Below, piece after piece: positions 9,332-21,200 of a stretch of 64,000 bases of DNA; the stretch's first letter is position 1, and each line of letters begins with the position of its first letter. The notes beneath the pieces are model-generated. The model ran no database searches, was not told where the DNA came from, and worked only from the letters and a program-made list of their open reading frames with translations. This stretch comes from Thozetella sp. PMI_491 (taxonomy: Eukaryota; Ascomycota; Sordariomycetes; Chaetosphaeriales; Chaetosphaeriaceae), in contig MU270113.1 in assembly GCA_021432635.1 (NCBI GenBank), forward strand, positions 62,001 to 126,000, in the 5' to 3' direction. Made by a program: the position numbers and the translations under genes.

Positions 9332-10420
9332 TTAGACGTTCGAGTGGTGAGCATACGGCTCGTAGGCAACGTCGCGGCGGCCGACGTTGTTGGCCCCGCT
9401 GGCGTAGTGGTGCTGCTGGTTGCCGTAGGCGCCGTTGTAGCTGTGGTCGCCGTGGATAGGCACGTAGGCGCCCGCAGGGACCAGCTTCTCGCGGTCGCTG
9501 TGGGAGTCGCGCTTGCGGCTGCGGCTGTGGTGGTCGGGGGCGCAGCAGCAGCAGGTGAAGATCCAGAACATGCCGGCGCCGATGGCGAAGGCAGCGCTGA
9601 TCCAGATGACGGCCAGGAAGCGAGTGTTGAAGCTGGCAGTGACACCGTACTTCTTGGCGGAGCCCTCAAGGACGCCCACCACGATGGCCGAGGTCGCGGT
9701 GGCAAGGGCGGCAGTCGCGCAGACGGCGACGGTGGCGAAGCCGGCTACCAGCCAGGTGATGCACGAGAAGACGCGGCTGCAGTTGGCGAGGAAGCCGAAG
9801 AAGAGCTCGACGCCGAGGGCAACGGCGGCAATGACGAAGACGATCTCGGTCCACTTGATGGCAGTCTGGAAGGCGTGGATGCCGTCGACGACCTCCTTGG
9901 GCAGGGTCACGTTCTTACCAGTAGCCGTGATCAGGCTGTCCACGTTGCTCGTGGTTTGGTTAAGCGCGTTCTCGGCCCAGTTGAAAGCAGTCTGCGTGCA
10001 CGTGCGGGTGCCGTTCTGCATGGTGTAGCAGTAGCCCCACATGCCGATGTCGTAGAGGTTGTAGATGCCTAGATCCTGGCCCGTCACCACGCCAGTGCTG
10101 CTGCTGCCGCTGGTGCTCTTCTCGGAGGTACCGCTGGACGTGCCGCCGATGAGCGTGGGATCGTGGAAGCCGATCGACGTGGTGGCCGAGTCCCGCGCGG
10201 CGATGACGCCGGTAGGGGGCGCGAGCTCCGTCCTGGTGACTAGCCGGAGCAGATCTGATACATCGGCAGCTGATATTGTGAGGTTGGTCGTGTTGGCCTG
10301 GAACATGAACATGCTCTTGTCCGCCACGCCTCCCAACCCCGCGGCCAAGAGGGCGGCCAGCGAGGCGAGGGTCATGAGGAACGGTATAGCAACGCAGACA
10401 TAGCGCCCGAAGTTGCCCAT
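9332..10420 (-). CDS. SUR7/PalI-family four-pass plasma membrane protein
   Basis: Single exon, 362 residues. Hydrophobic segments at about 8-30, 190-212, 218-248 and 268-290 give four membrane spans. Between spans 1 and 2 is a large extracellular loop with several N-glycosylation sequons (NTT, NLT, NGT, NQT) and the motif GMWGYC...C (residues 126-141), which matches the GxWxxC...C signature of SUR7/claudin-like proteins. A cluster of four cysteines (about 290-293) after span 4 may be palmitoylated. The cytosolic tail is basic, then rich in Tyr, Gly, His and Asn. Family members mark eisosomes (Sur7, Fmp45) or act in pH sensing (PalI/Rim9); this protein cannot be assigned to one branch from sequence alone. 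A PIL1 gene is present at 24.3 kb, so eisosomes exist in this organism. A TATA-like AT stretch lies upstream near 10717-10730. Confidence 0.85.
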   Translation of the reverse strand: MGNFGRYVCVAIPFLMTLASLAALLAAGLGGVADKSMFMFQANTTNLTISAADVSDLLRLVTRTELAPPTGVIAARDSATTSIGFHDPTLIGGTSSGTSEKSTSGSSSTGVVTGQDLGIYNLYDIGMWGYCYTMQNGTRTCTQTAFNWAENALNQTTSNVDSLITATGKNVTLPKEVVDGIHAFQTAIKWTEIVFVIAAVALGVELFFGFLANCSRVFSCITWLVAGFATVAVCATAALATATSAIVVGVLEGSAKKYGVTASFNTRFLAVIWISAAFAIGAGMFWIFTCCCCAPDHHSRSRKRDSHSDREKLVPAGAYVPIHGDHSYNGAYGNQQHHYASGANNVGRRDVAYEPYAHHSNV

Positions 10421-12889
10421 CCTGGCTTCTGTGGTGTCTAGTCGACTCTGCTCGGCTCGGTTCTGCTTTGCGGAGAAAAGGGGGAAAGCTCGTCAAAGGT
10501 CTCGAATGTCTCGGTGTTCGAGTCAGTCGAGTCGTTCGAAGGAGGGTCTTTTAGCGAATGGGTGAAGATGCCAGTGGATGTGGCTTGGGTATTTCACTCG
10601 GATTGGGGAGCGAGAAGGATATCACAACCGTCGTGGGAAGTAATTCACGGACGAGATGTGAGATAAACGGATGTGAGATGGAAAGAAAGCTGAGGCAGAG
10701 GGAAGGATGCAGGGTGGTATACATAAATAAGGACGTGCTTGGATTTGCGGCCGGCTTACACAGCAGGGTGCTCAGCTTGTGGGGCCAGGAAAGGCGAAGC
10801 AGGCTTGGTGGCGCAGTTCCGGCGGCCCTTGTATGGCCGGACGGCCCAAGATGGGCTGCCTGCTGGAGCCGGCGCACAGCTAACGGGATGGAGAGAGACA
10901 AGCAGCGAGGCTCAGCCCCAGATCGCTACTGGGACCGGCGCCAGGGGTTTGAACTTTGCTAATACTGTCCTTACGACTCCTTCAGCAGCGCAATACCACG
11001 GCAGCCAGCAAGCGTTCCAAGGACCTAGATCCTTTTTCCCTCCCCCGTGCCTCCTCGACCCCTCCCCGCCGTCGGCACAGTTTTGCCCCCTGACGTGCGC
11101 TGTTCCTCGTCGCAGCGTGCGCATGCATTGAGATCTCCAGACGGCCCTGCAGGCCAAAAGAATTTTTGCGTCGCCAAGTCGATTTACGGTACTTTACGGT
11201 GGTGCTGCCTTCGCCTGAGTCGCCTACCATGACCGCGCCCACTGCGCCCCGTGCGCAAACGGGACCCTGAAAACGCTGGTCGCCGGGCACGCTACCGGGT
11301 ACCCCGTCCTTTGCGATGGGTTTGATTCGCAAAACTGGGATGCAACACAACAATGTGGCAGCCTTAACTCTGAGATCATCTGGCCGCCAGGCCCTAGCGG
11401 ACACGGACAGCACAAGAAAAAAACCGGACCGAGGGGCGGCCGCTGCTCAGCAATTCCCGGTCTCACCGGCGCCGTCGACGAATAATCATGCACGAATCCG
11501 AAAACAGTTTCTGGCAAAATCCGTCGTGCTGGCAACCTGCGGCAGCAGCGTACGAGATCGACACAAACTGTGACGGTACGAACAAACGACAGTGACCGGG
11601 AACCCAGAGGTTGTCCGTTCAACTGTGGCGGGAGCGTCGTCAGGGGTTCCACAGTATGCCGTAGGTTCATTGCCTCTTGTGCATCATGATCTGGGAATTT
11701 TTATGGGGGGGAGGTGAAAAGGTTGATGAATTGCGACCCCCCAGAGTCTGCAGGGGGTTCCCCAGGACGCGGCCAAGGGTCGGCGAGCTGACGCCTACGC
11801 GTAAATTGGTGGTTGTCAGCTTGCATCCCACCAAACAAAATATGCTTGCTCGCTAGGTAGCGTAGTGGCCGCCTCGCCTAGTGAGAGCGACGGGGAAGGG
11901 GGAGAGAGAGAGAAAGAGGGGGCGAGACACGCTCCGCCGAAGGAACTCCAGCCTCGGATCTTGCGAAACAGCAGACCGAGTCAACCCCGCCGGAAGCTGC
12001 ACGGCATTGCTCGTGGTGATTGTGCGTCCTTCGGTGCAAAGAGCTGCAGGCGACGCAATCAGGAGGTTCTGCCAAGCCGGTGGACAACAAATCACGGCGA
12101 GGCTCAGCGAGCTCGACTCGTGGCAAGGCACCTCCCTCCTATGCGGCGTGGATTGGTGCTTCGTCCCGAGTAGAGGGTCGCCATCGTGGGACGTCGGTAG
12201 GCTTGGTTGACACGCTAGTCCTGGGAAGGGGGCGGTGCTCTAAATTTAGAATGGCTTTTTTTTTTCAAGTCGGGGTGCGAGCTCCACTGGCGGCGAGCTT
12301 CCCTTGCTGCCCTACGAAGTACAGTACGACAAAATCCAGCACGCCCCTCCTCTCCGGGTGGCTGGGCTCGGTAGATCAGTGGACGGAGGCTCAGCACGGG
12401 CGACGTCTTGCCGTTACCGGCCGCACAGAGATCCGGCATGCAAGCGGCAATTCTCTCTAGAATAGACTCGAGGTCCCGGCGCGGTGGGTTCCCTCTTTTG
12501 ATTGCCGTCCGTGCCATGCTTCCCATACTTCTCGTGAAGCCCGCCCGGCCCATCACCTTGTCGAGACTGTGCGGCTCATGATTCGTGTCCAGGCCCAAGT
12601 GGGCTCTGTCTGTGTCTGGTAAGGCTCGCTCTGGGGTTCTGGACCCCGGGGCATGTGGCCTGTGGACGGAGCCCAACGTCTTGTACTTTACAGGTAAGGT
12701 ATCTATCTACATGGCTTTCTTTGTCACGCGACGAACTGCGCGCGGAGGAGCTTTCCATGGCTTCAATGACGCAAGCGACTGCGGCATGCCACCGGCCGAG
12801 GCGGCCCGCCAAAGACTGGCACGCCTACCCCATCGCTTGGTCTGAAGTCTCCGGACAATAAATCGACAGTGACAATGACAGGCGGCTGG

Positions 12890-12915
12890 CCCCCCCCCCC
12901 CCCCCCCCCCCCCCC
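12890..12915 (+). repeat. Homopolymer C run (26 bases)
   Basis: Twenty-six uninterrupted C residues on the plus strand. The minus strand is therefore G26, able to form G-quadruplex structures. Homopolymer length is prone to sequencing error. Confidence 0.9.
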
Positions 12916-13696
12916 GAAAGCTTGGCCTGGCCAGTGCGCAGCTTCTCAAACCCGCCCAGGAGAGCCAAGTCACCGTCATGACACTTCCGCGGAGCCTCGT
13001 TCAAGCTGTGACGTCTGCAGCTCGCCGACGAGATCCCGCTAGGATGGATATGTTCGGGTCAGGTGAGGCGTCGATGGGGGTCGTGGTGACCAGTAGTCAG
13101 GCCTCGGGTGCCATGCATCCGTGCGGCTGTCGCTAACGAGGGTATATCTGGACGGAATCCAGAGGCGGAAGGAGAGGGCGATGATCCATCGCCCCTCAGT
13201 ACATAAATGATCGCGTAGCACTTCGTAGGGGAGGGGTGGCTAAAGACTGAAGGAAGCTTGAATACGGCCACTGGAGGAGCATGGCATCGCATGCGACGGC
13301 GGCCGGGTCGGCGCGCCATGCGCCAGGGAGCATGCGCTGGGAACAGGGAGCGCTAGACCTTTGCGTCGTGCTCTCTGGCTTCACCGCTTTTGTGGTGATG
13401 GAAGCCCGTGACAAGTCAGCTGGCCCGTCGGCATGGCGACGAGATCCAATGGCGGCCGTGAGCGGCAGACGATGCAGCGCTCATGCTGCGGTGCAGACGT
13501 GGGAGTCAACGCAGACGAGATGCATCATGCCGCTGCGGTTGGGTTTGGGTACCTTCGGCATGCACGAGAGACACCCACACCCCCGCGCCAGTATGGGGGG
13601 TTAGCAGGTGGGAGCAGGGGCCTTTGGGGGGCTGTCTACAACAAATTGGGGCAGCTGAAGCCCCGAGGAGGCTCTATCGGGGCCTGGTGCGGCGAC

Positions 13697-13707
13697 GGGG
13701 GGGGGGG
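13697..13707 (+). repeat. Homopolymer G run (11 bases)
   Basis: Eleven G residues followed by ctataattc. It lies upstream of the pyrimidine-rich leader of the PPZ gene and has the opposite polarity to the C run at 12890. Confidence 0.85.
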
Positions 13708-15201
13708 CTATAATTCTGTGCCGTCGTCGACCCATCTCACCCCCACTTTGGCAAACGAAGGAACCCACGTGCGAAAGAATCTGGGCCTGGGATCGTGAAT
13801 GTTCTCTCTCGGCGTCAGTCGAGGTTGCATTTCCTCTCCGTTGCATCACCACTGCAATTTCGCCCGCCGCCTGCTCGTTCTTCGTGGCACTTCACCCTTG
13901 GACGGCGACTTCGACCCCTCCGCTCCCAAAGCATTGAAATCGTCAGCGTCATCTGCTCCCGCCCAGCGCCCAGCCCGCGTGACCTCCTCCCAGACCCTCC
14001 GTGCGATACCGCGAACGACTGGCCACCTGCCCTCCCCACCGCTGGCCCTCGCTTCTCTCTTCACCTACGACCAGCAGCTTCCCACCCTGAAGAACCGACT
14101 TGCCGTCCCTTCCTCTCTTCGGGACGACGCATTTTACGCTTTTGCACGGGCACATCAGCCACCAATTACGATACTGTGTTTCAGCGACCCGAGCGGTAGG
14201 GGAAAACTCTATCTCACGCCCTCGCTCGCTCTCCGAAAAAGAGGCCCCCGCTTCCCCAGCTCGGTCCCGGGATCGACGTCTTGCTCTTCGTGACTCGGGA
14301 TCGACATCAACCTTTGGCACCTAGACCTTCCTACCCTCTCTGCCAGAGTGAAACTCGTGCCGACAGCGACCAGATCCGCCCCCTTGTTCTCGGCAGCAGT
14401 ATTGACGAGCATAGGCCTGCATGCCGAATCGCTTGGCTTGAGGAACCCGACAAGGCCGAGTCCGTCTGCATTTTCCCCAATCCCGGCGACAAGGCAGCGC
14501 ACCAACCTGTTGGACGGCGGCCCCCCTCCACCACCCCGGTGTCTATTGACCTTAGCGGCCCTCCACACCGACCGCGCCGAGCCTCTCTCGGGTAAGTTTT
14601 GCATCCTTCTCCGCTCTCACACAATCTCTCGTCACCCCGATCGCATTTTGCCTCGCCCTGGGCCATCCGTTTCGCCCGCCTACCCGCACTGCCCTGCGTC
14701 CCACGAAGCCTTTGTTGTTCGGCTGCTCGGAATTCATCGGCCCGTCGCACTAGAAACCACGAGGCTGACGTCGTAGCCTCTTCCCCGCTAGATCCACGTC
14801 CTCGCTGCTGCCGCTGCCGCTGCCGTTGCACGCCGCCTCCGAAACCCACCCCCGATAGATCCTAACCCCGAGCCTGCTGCGACTCTCGAGATCGGACGTC
14901 TCGCGGCGAATGATTACCAATACTCCTTGCACCACATATCTCTTGATTACTCTTTAAAAACGGATACGTCATCGGCACAACGAATCACCTCTGCCACCCT
15001 TCTCCGTGCCTGTCTCGAGCGACTGTTCCACCCTCCCTAGGTCGCGGGGTACGATCAGAAAACTATCTTCCATCTAGACGGGTGCAGCGGAAGGCTGTGT
15101 GGGCACGCGAAGGCGATTTTGCCGGACCACAAACCTGACACGCGCACACCGTCCAGCCCCTCTCCTACCAGAGCTTCCCGCACGTTCTGACATTGAGAAA
15201 C

Positions 15202-16942
15202 ATGGGCAACCAAAGCTCGAGGGAAGGCGGCAGCTCCTCCAAGTCCTCCGGAGGCGACGCGCTGCAGTCGTACCCTTCCTTCAGCAAGTCCGACACCAAG
15301 GAGTCGTCGCGATCCTTGCGTGGCGCGCTCAAGTCCAAGATCCCAGGCTCGGGATCCAAGACCGACAGCCCGAGGAGCTCGGCCATCCTGGCAGGTTCAG
15401 AGGACAAGTCAGACGCCGCCTCCGTCAAGTCCGGCAAGGCCGCCAGAGCTAAGACTGGACGGTCGTCTGAATCATTCGCCTCCCCCGGGACGCTGTCTCC
15501 CATCGACACCTCCAACGTCACCTCCCCGTTCGAGGACGCACAGCCTCCCCCGTCGCCAATCCAGTCTTCGGCTAAAGGCGGCCGCCACGATGTGTCTGCC
15601 GCCCAGGCCTCCGGAGAAGTCGACCATGTATCTGACCAGCCGCCCACCGGCGCCGCGAATTCCAACACCGCGGGCCAGCAGCCTGGTCAGTCTATCCTCG
15701 TGCGACGGGATAGCAGCGTGGCTGCTTCTGCCAAGAACTTGGATGCTGGACTGAAAGAGGAAAATGGAAGCGGAGTTTCGATTAGCGAGATCAAGGACAT
15801 TGACCTGGACGACTTCATCAAGCGCCTCCTCGATGCTGGCTACGCAGGAAAGGTCACCAAGGCTGTCTGCCTGAAGAATGCCGAGATCACAGCCATATGC
15901 CACCGAGCCCGAGAGGTGTTCCTCAGCCAGCCTGCTCTGCTTGAACTTGATGCGCCGGTCAAGATCGTCGGCGACGTCCACGGCCAGTACACGGACCTGA
16001 TCCGTATGTTCGAGATGTGCGGATTCCCCCCGACTGCCAACTTCTTATTCCTTGGCGATTACGTCGATCGGGGCAAGCAGTCGCTCGAGACTATCCTGCT
16101 ACTGCTCTGCTACAAGCTCAAGTATCCGGAGAATTTCTTCCTGCTCCGAGGCAACCACGAGTGCGCCAACGTGACCCGCGTCTATGGGTTCTACGATGAG
16201 TGCAAGCGGAGGTGCAACGTCAAGATTTGGAAGACGTTTATCGATACGTTCAACACCCTCCCCATCGCCTCCATCGTTGCAGGCAAGATCTTTTGCGTCC
16301 ACGGAGGCCTGTCTCCAGCTCTCAGCCACATGGATGACATCCGCAACATTGCCCGACCCACCGATGTACCAGACTACGGATTGCTCAATGATCTGCTCTG
16401 GTCCGATCCAGCCGACATGGAACAGGACTGGGAAGCAAACGAAAGAGGCGTTAGCTACTGCTTCGGAAAGAAGGTCATCACGGATTTCCTGGCTACGCAC
16501 GACTTTGACCTTGTCTGCCGGGCACACATGGTTGTCGAGGACGGCTACGAGTTTTTTAATGATCGCGTACTAGTCACGGTTTTTAGTGCTCCGAACGTAG
16601 GTCTTTTTTCCCTTTTTTCCCTTTTTTTCTCTTTTCCCTTTTTTTTTTTTTTTTTGGTTCGCGGAAGTATCCCATATGATCCTCCAGACTGACAACCTGC
16701 AGTATTGTGGCGAGTTTGACAACTGGGGTGCTGTGATGTCGGTGTCGTCCGAGCTGCTATGTAGTTTCGAGTTGCTCAAGCCGCTCGATTCGAATGCTCT
16801 CAAGAGCCACATCAAGAAGGGGCGTAACAAGCGGAACCAGATGCTCAACAGTCCTGTGAGTCCTATCCAATATTGAGATGGCGAGGAGTCCACCGTACTG
16901 ACAAAGGAATAGCCTGCGAGCCAGTACCCACAAAGTGTGTAG
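15202..16942 (+). CDS. ppz1: Serine/threonine protein phosphatase Z (PPZ family)
   Basis: Three exons: 15202-16596, 16703-16855 and 16913-16942, 525 residues. The start is the ATG giving MGNQSS, an N-myristoylation signal as in yeast Ppz1/2; an in-frame ATG three codons earlier would destroy it. Residues 1-195 are a disordered Ser-rich tail typical of PPZ. The catalytic domain follows, with metal and active-site motifs GDVHG (257-261), GDYVDRG (285-291), RGNHE (316-320) and HGGLSP (367-372), then [14 protein letters not shown] across the first intron. The product belongs to the PP1-like PPP phosphatases; in yeast Ppz controls K+/Na+ homeostasis through Trk transporters, wall integrity and protein translation, and is inhibited by Hal3. 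The first intron (106 nt) is unusual: 54 consecutive pyrimidines right after the donor. The last exon encodes only nine residues, with acceptor AATAG. Confidence 0.95.
16602..16655 (+). repeat. Pyrimidine-only tract inside PPZ intron 1
   Basis: Fifty-four consecutive T/C bases starting five bases after the intron donor and ending in 17 T. Polypyrimidine tracts usually lie before the acceptor; here the tract is next to the donor. Confidence 0.9.
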
Positions 16943-18275
16943 GGACGCCAGCTGGAATACCTGTTAGACGCCTGAGTTCATCCATTCCTCAGGGGACATT
17001 TCAATCAACTTGTAGCCTCGCAACGCGCAATAGCAAGGGCTTTCGGTCGTTCAACGACGGATACGGGCCAGCCTAAGACTTGAACCATTGCCAGCGAGCT
17101 CCCGCGCATCCGAGCTTGGGGCATCTGAGATGGAGTTCGTGGGGACAACATGCTCAGAAAATGGCTAGGCCTACCGACTTCATGGCCGGAAAGGATTGGA
17201 CGGGCTGCTCTGCCGTGTCTCGGTGGCGAGGGGGGGCGTGACAGTCCGTCTTCGCATCTTCCAGAAATGGACGACCGACGACCTCGAGTCACTTGCGTCT
17301 TCCGTTGCGATGTCTTTTTCTTATGCCGTCAACATGTCTTGAAGGGAGACAGCGCAGTGCTTAATGTCTATGACCCAGCGATAATAACCATTTGGAACAC
17401 GCCGCTCTCGGCCAGCGGTTCGCCGTAGGGCGATGAAACTCCTATTCTGGTGGCGAACCACCCACCACCAGTGCGTCCTCATGGGAGACGCCACGAGCTC
17501 TTGTTATTTTCTTTTCATTGACGAGCGGAATGACAGGCGGGGGGCACAGCGGCCTACCTGCTGTAAATAACGCGCACATCGGTGCATTTCTAAGAAGCAA
17601 CGGGCTGCACAATCCTGCGATGCTCTGGTATGACTTGAGAGCTCGGTCGGTAGGCGATGCGGGCATGGTTGTCGCTTGGGACATCATAGGTAGTCAAATA
17701 TTCTACTGGCGCTTTGGGGCTGGCTCCTTTGGCCATGCTTAGCTGCCGTATATCATGAGTGATTTCGTGCCTTTGGTTATCCAGCAGCTGGCTCGAGAGC
17801 GAGCGCGGAATTGTTAATTGTAAAGCGTGAAAGAGTGTCTTCTATGGGTAAATTATGTTGCCAAGGAAAAGGACTCTGTTTTTCACCCCGTCCTCGGACA
17901 AGTATTCTACAATCTCAACTACAGACTATCTATCACACACTCTTCCTAGAGATACTAGAAAGACGAAGCAATGGCATCGAGACGATTCAACGAGCGTCCT
18001 AGTAGATAAATGATGCCGCTGCACTACCCGGAACCCAAGGATTGAGGATAGTTCGAAACCGACGGCCCCAGCTCCAGCGTCCTGAACTCCAAGCAAGCAA
18101 AGCAAATGGACGAGGGTATGGCGACCTTGAGTTTATTGCATGCTCTGCGAAGGGCAAGCATATGCCGTCTGTCCCTCACAACTCCTCCCCTATTCCCCTA
18201 CTCATACCATGGTCTCGGGCACAGCAGGTGGAGGGCTGGACGAGAACCAAGCCGTAGCCCGCAGGATGTTTGACA
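16943..18275. other. Intergenic between convergent PPZ and KMT6 genes
   Basis: 1.3 kb holding the 3' ends of two convergent genes. Small overlapping frames on both strands (around 17442-17742) have no recognisable protein features. No RNA gene or repeat seen. Confidence 0.45.
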
Positions 18276-21200
18276 TCACGAGTCATCCTCGTCATCGCGA
18301 TACTTGGCCGGCTTGACTCTCTTTCTCGAAGATCGGACCAACACTTCGTCCGTATCTTCGGAGCTACGGCTGGCCCGGCTGGCGGCACGACTGGCACTGC
18401 CATTATCTGACCGTTTCGAGATGTCGCTGGTTTCTATGTCGTAATTTGTCCTAAGGGCGAACCCGCCCACCTTGAACGGACTCTGGCCCTGGAGAGCACG
18501 TGGCCTGCGGCCACGATGTTCGAACACTTCATCGTCACTGTCCTCAATCTCGTCGGCCTTGCGCTTATGTGGGCGGCTAGGACCTCGCCTACTAGGCGTG
18601 TCATCGCCGGCGGCTGTACTAAATATTTTAGACATGCGAGTCGACGACCGCGATCCGGAAGCGAAAAGCCGTGCGAGACGGTCGGGGGTGTAGTCGGATT
18701 CCTCTTCTAGTGGGTTCTTTGCCGGTGTAGGTGACGGAACAGCGCTTGTCTCGGTCTTCGCGGGGGATGAGACGCCTTGTTTCTTCAACATACGTTGCTT
18801 CAGCTTCTTAGGCTTGCGGCCTGCCCCAGGCCTAGCTCCGCCTCTATTGGACTTGGGTTTGAGGAGTGGCTGGATTTGAAGCTCCGATTCTTCAGACCGC
18901 GGGATGTCTCCCCCTAGAGGCTCTGCATGGGTGGGCAGGAGGCTTCGTACAACCGCGATCCGCTTACTTGAGCGCCGGCCCGAAGGCGAGTCCTCGAAGC
19001 CGGGATCAAAGCTAGCAGCACTGCCCGCTGGGCTGGGGCCGACAGGTGCCGATATGGAATCGTCTTTGGTGTCAACGCGGCTGTCCTCCTTCTTACCTGT
19101 CGAGGGAACATCGGGGGATTTCGGTACAGGCAGCGCCGGGGCGGTCAGTGACTTCTTCTTGCGCCCTGCCCCAGGCCGTGCCCCCCCGCGTTTCTTGACC
19201 ACTTTGGGGACGGCAGAAGGCTTGGTGCGGCGCTTGCCAGGGTTCCAGACTTCGTCGTCGTGGTCAGGAGGCAGCTCGCCAAAGTCGTTGCCATCGTCAT
19301 CGCTGTGACCAGGGTTTGGCGCCGTTTTTCTAGCCTTGCCGCGTCCCCCTGCCGGCTTCTTCGTGGAGGCAAAGTCAACGCCTTTGCTCTTCCTCTTGAC
19401 TTTTGAGACGACACTGGCTGGGTTCTTGCGCGGTCGGCCGCCCTTGCCTTTCTTAGCAGCATCAGCAGCGCCTCCCTCCTTACCATCCTCCAGGAGCTTC
19501 TTAGTTAGGTTGGGGAAGTTGTCGCCGTAGTTGAAGAAGAGCTCTTCGCCAGCTTTAATATTGTGCAGCGCGGTGAACTTGATGCGGTATTCGCCGTTGA
19601 CGTACTGGATTTTGGGGGTAATGTTGGCTCCGATTTTGTCATGGTTGATGTATCGACTTAGATTGCCGTAGATGGCGGCGTCGACCCAGATCCCCTCGTT
19701 CTCCAGCAAGGTGAAAAGGTAGGAGCTGCTCTTCTCTTCGTTGAACACGTCGCCGCGCCGAGCCTCGCGCCGGACACCCTCGTCGTGTGTGATCAGTTCG
19801 CCTGTGTATTCGATCACGAATTCCTCCGCCGCGATGTCCTCGGCTGTGAACAGCCCGTAGCCACAGCCTTCCAGCTGGGACTGCCCGATCATAACGGCCT
19901 TGGGCAGCCCGCGTTGGAGCACCACATTTTGACAGCCGGTAGAGTGGAGCACTTCATCGTGTGCATTCTCAGGGTCTGCTCTCTCGGCCGCTCCGCATCC
20001 CTTGCACAGGACAGGATCGCATTCTCGATTGAGCTGGACACATATGCATGGCTTGCCCTCTTTCTTCATAACAAAGCACGTCTTTCCCATGGAGTGACAG
20101 GCGCAGCCGGTGAACTTCAGCGCGCACGTTTCTTCCGTGCACTGACAAAACCGTTCGCACAGCACGGGAGGGTTCTCGGAGGCGCAGGGACAGCCCTTCG
20201 CAGCTGTACAAGGGCCATCGTGATGGCACGGCTCTATGAGTCGTTTGTTGGCATGCTCATGTGTGACAGTCGCATCTTGCCAGTCTCCGAGCAGGGCCTT
20301 CTTCTTTCGGTCATACCAGGAAACAGGCTTGACTTTCGGCTGCTCTGTGGGTGGCTCGTGACTGTCTGGGAGTTCGAGGTCCAGCTCCTTCATCTTCTTG
20401 TAAACCTCCCAGCATTTTCGGCCTAGGAGGGCTGCAACCTCGCACTGGGCCTTGCAAGAGCCATGGCCGAGAATCACAAACACAGATTCTAGAACCTGTA
20501 TCTCGCCCTCACTCCAGGGATCCACGGGGTGCGCCGGGTTGCCAACGTCATAAATGCAGTAACACTGATTTTTGCATGGCGTCGTGATTTTTGCGTGCGG
20601 TTCATTCCCGAGGTTCTTTCTGTTCGCCTCGGCTTGAGCAGCCCATCGCCTCTTCAACAGCTCACCCACGCCACCGGTGCTTTCTACCGAAAATGTCCGC
20701 CTCTGGTTGTCCGCGTCAAACTCGCCGTGTTGACAATCATGGCTAAAGCAAATCCAGCATCCAAGAATGGCATAGCTTCCCAGGGCCGTCTCGAGTTTGG
20801 GTAACCAATCGACCTCCCGCGTCTTTTGGGAGCTTGGCGTGTCCTTCGCCCTGTTGTTGTCGACGATGGTCTGGACAGATTTGTCAAAGAATAATACATC
20901 TCGAAGCTGGACGGATCGCGCGGAGGAGTTCGAGTCGCCGAAGACGTTGTTGAACGCCTCCGTAAACATTTTGGCCCCGACCTCTGCCTGCGGGGAGCCG
21001 GTGTCTTCCGCGTCATGGTACGTGTCGAGGATGCTGGACTTCTGCTGGGGCGTGATAGCGTCGTCCTTTTCGGCATCATTGGCCATTAAGCGGATGAGTG
21101 TAGACCTAGTACAGCCATCAATGGCAAGACGCTGTATCCAGTCGTCCAGGTAGAGCGAGAGCCTTGTGGCCCACTCATCCCGTCTGGCCCGGGCTGCTTT

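Larger units (their letters stand above)
10421..15201. other. Long intergenic region and leader of the PPZ gene
   Basis: 4.8 kb without a supported gene. The left end is the SUR7-like promoter. A run of 26 C lies at 12890 and a run of 11 G at 13697. From about 13.8 kb the plus strand becomes pyrimidine-rich, as fungal transcript leaders often are, with many overlapping open frames (for example 13799-14293), none of which resembles a known protein. A GTAAGT at 14591 and a CTAG near 15037-15040 could be the ends of a leader intron, but this is a guess. If the leader starts near 13.8 kb it would carry several upstream ATGs. Confidence 0.45.

Noticed and set aside
9344-10072. Long plus-strand frame over the SUR7-like gene
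   Set aside because: Antisense shadow of a clear membrane protein; no features of its own.
17040-17110. Possible tRNA T-arm on the minus strand
   Set aside because: A GGTTCAAGTC string is present but no matching stems or cloverleaf can be folded.
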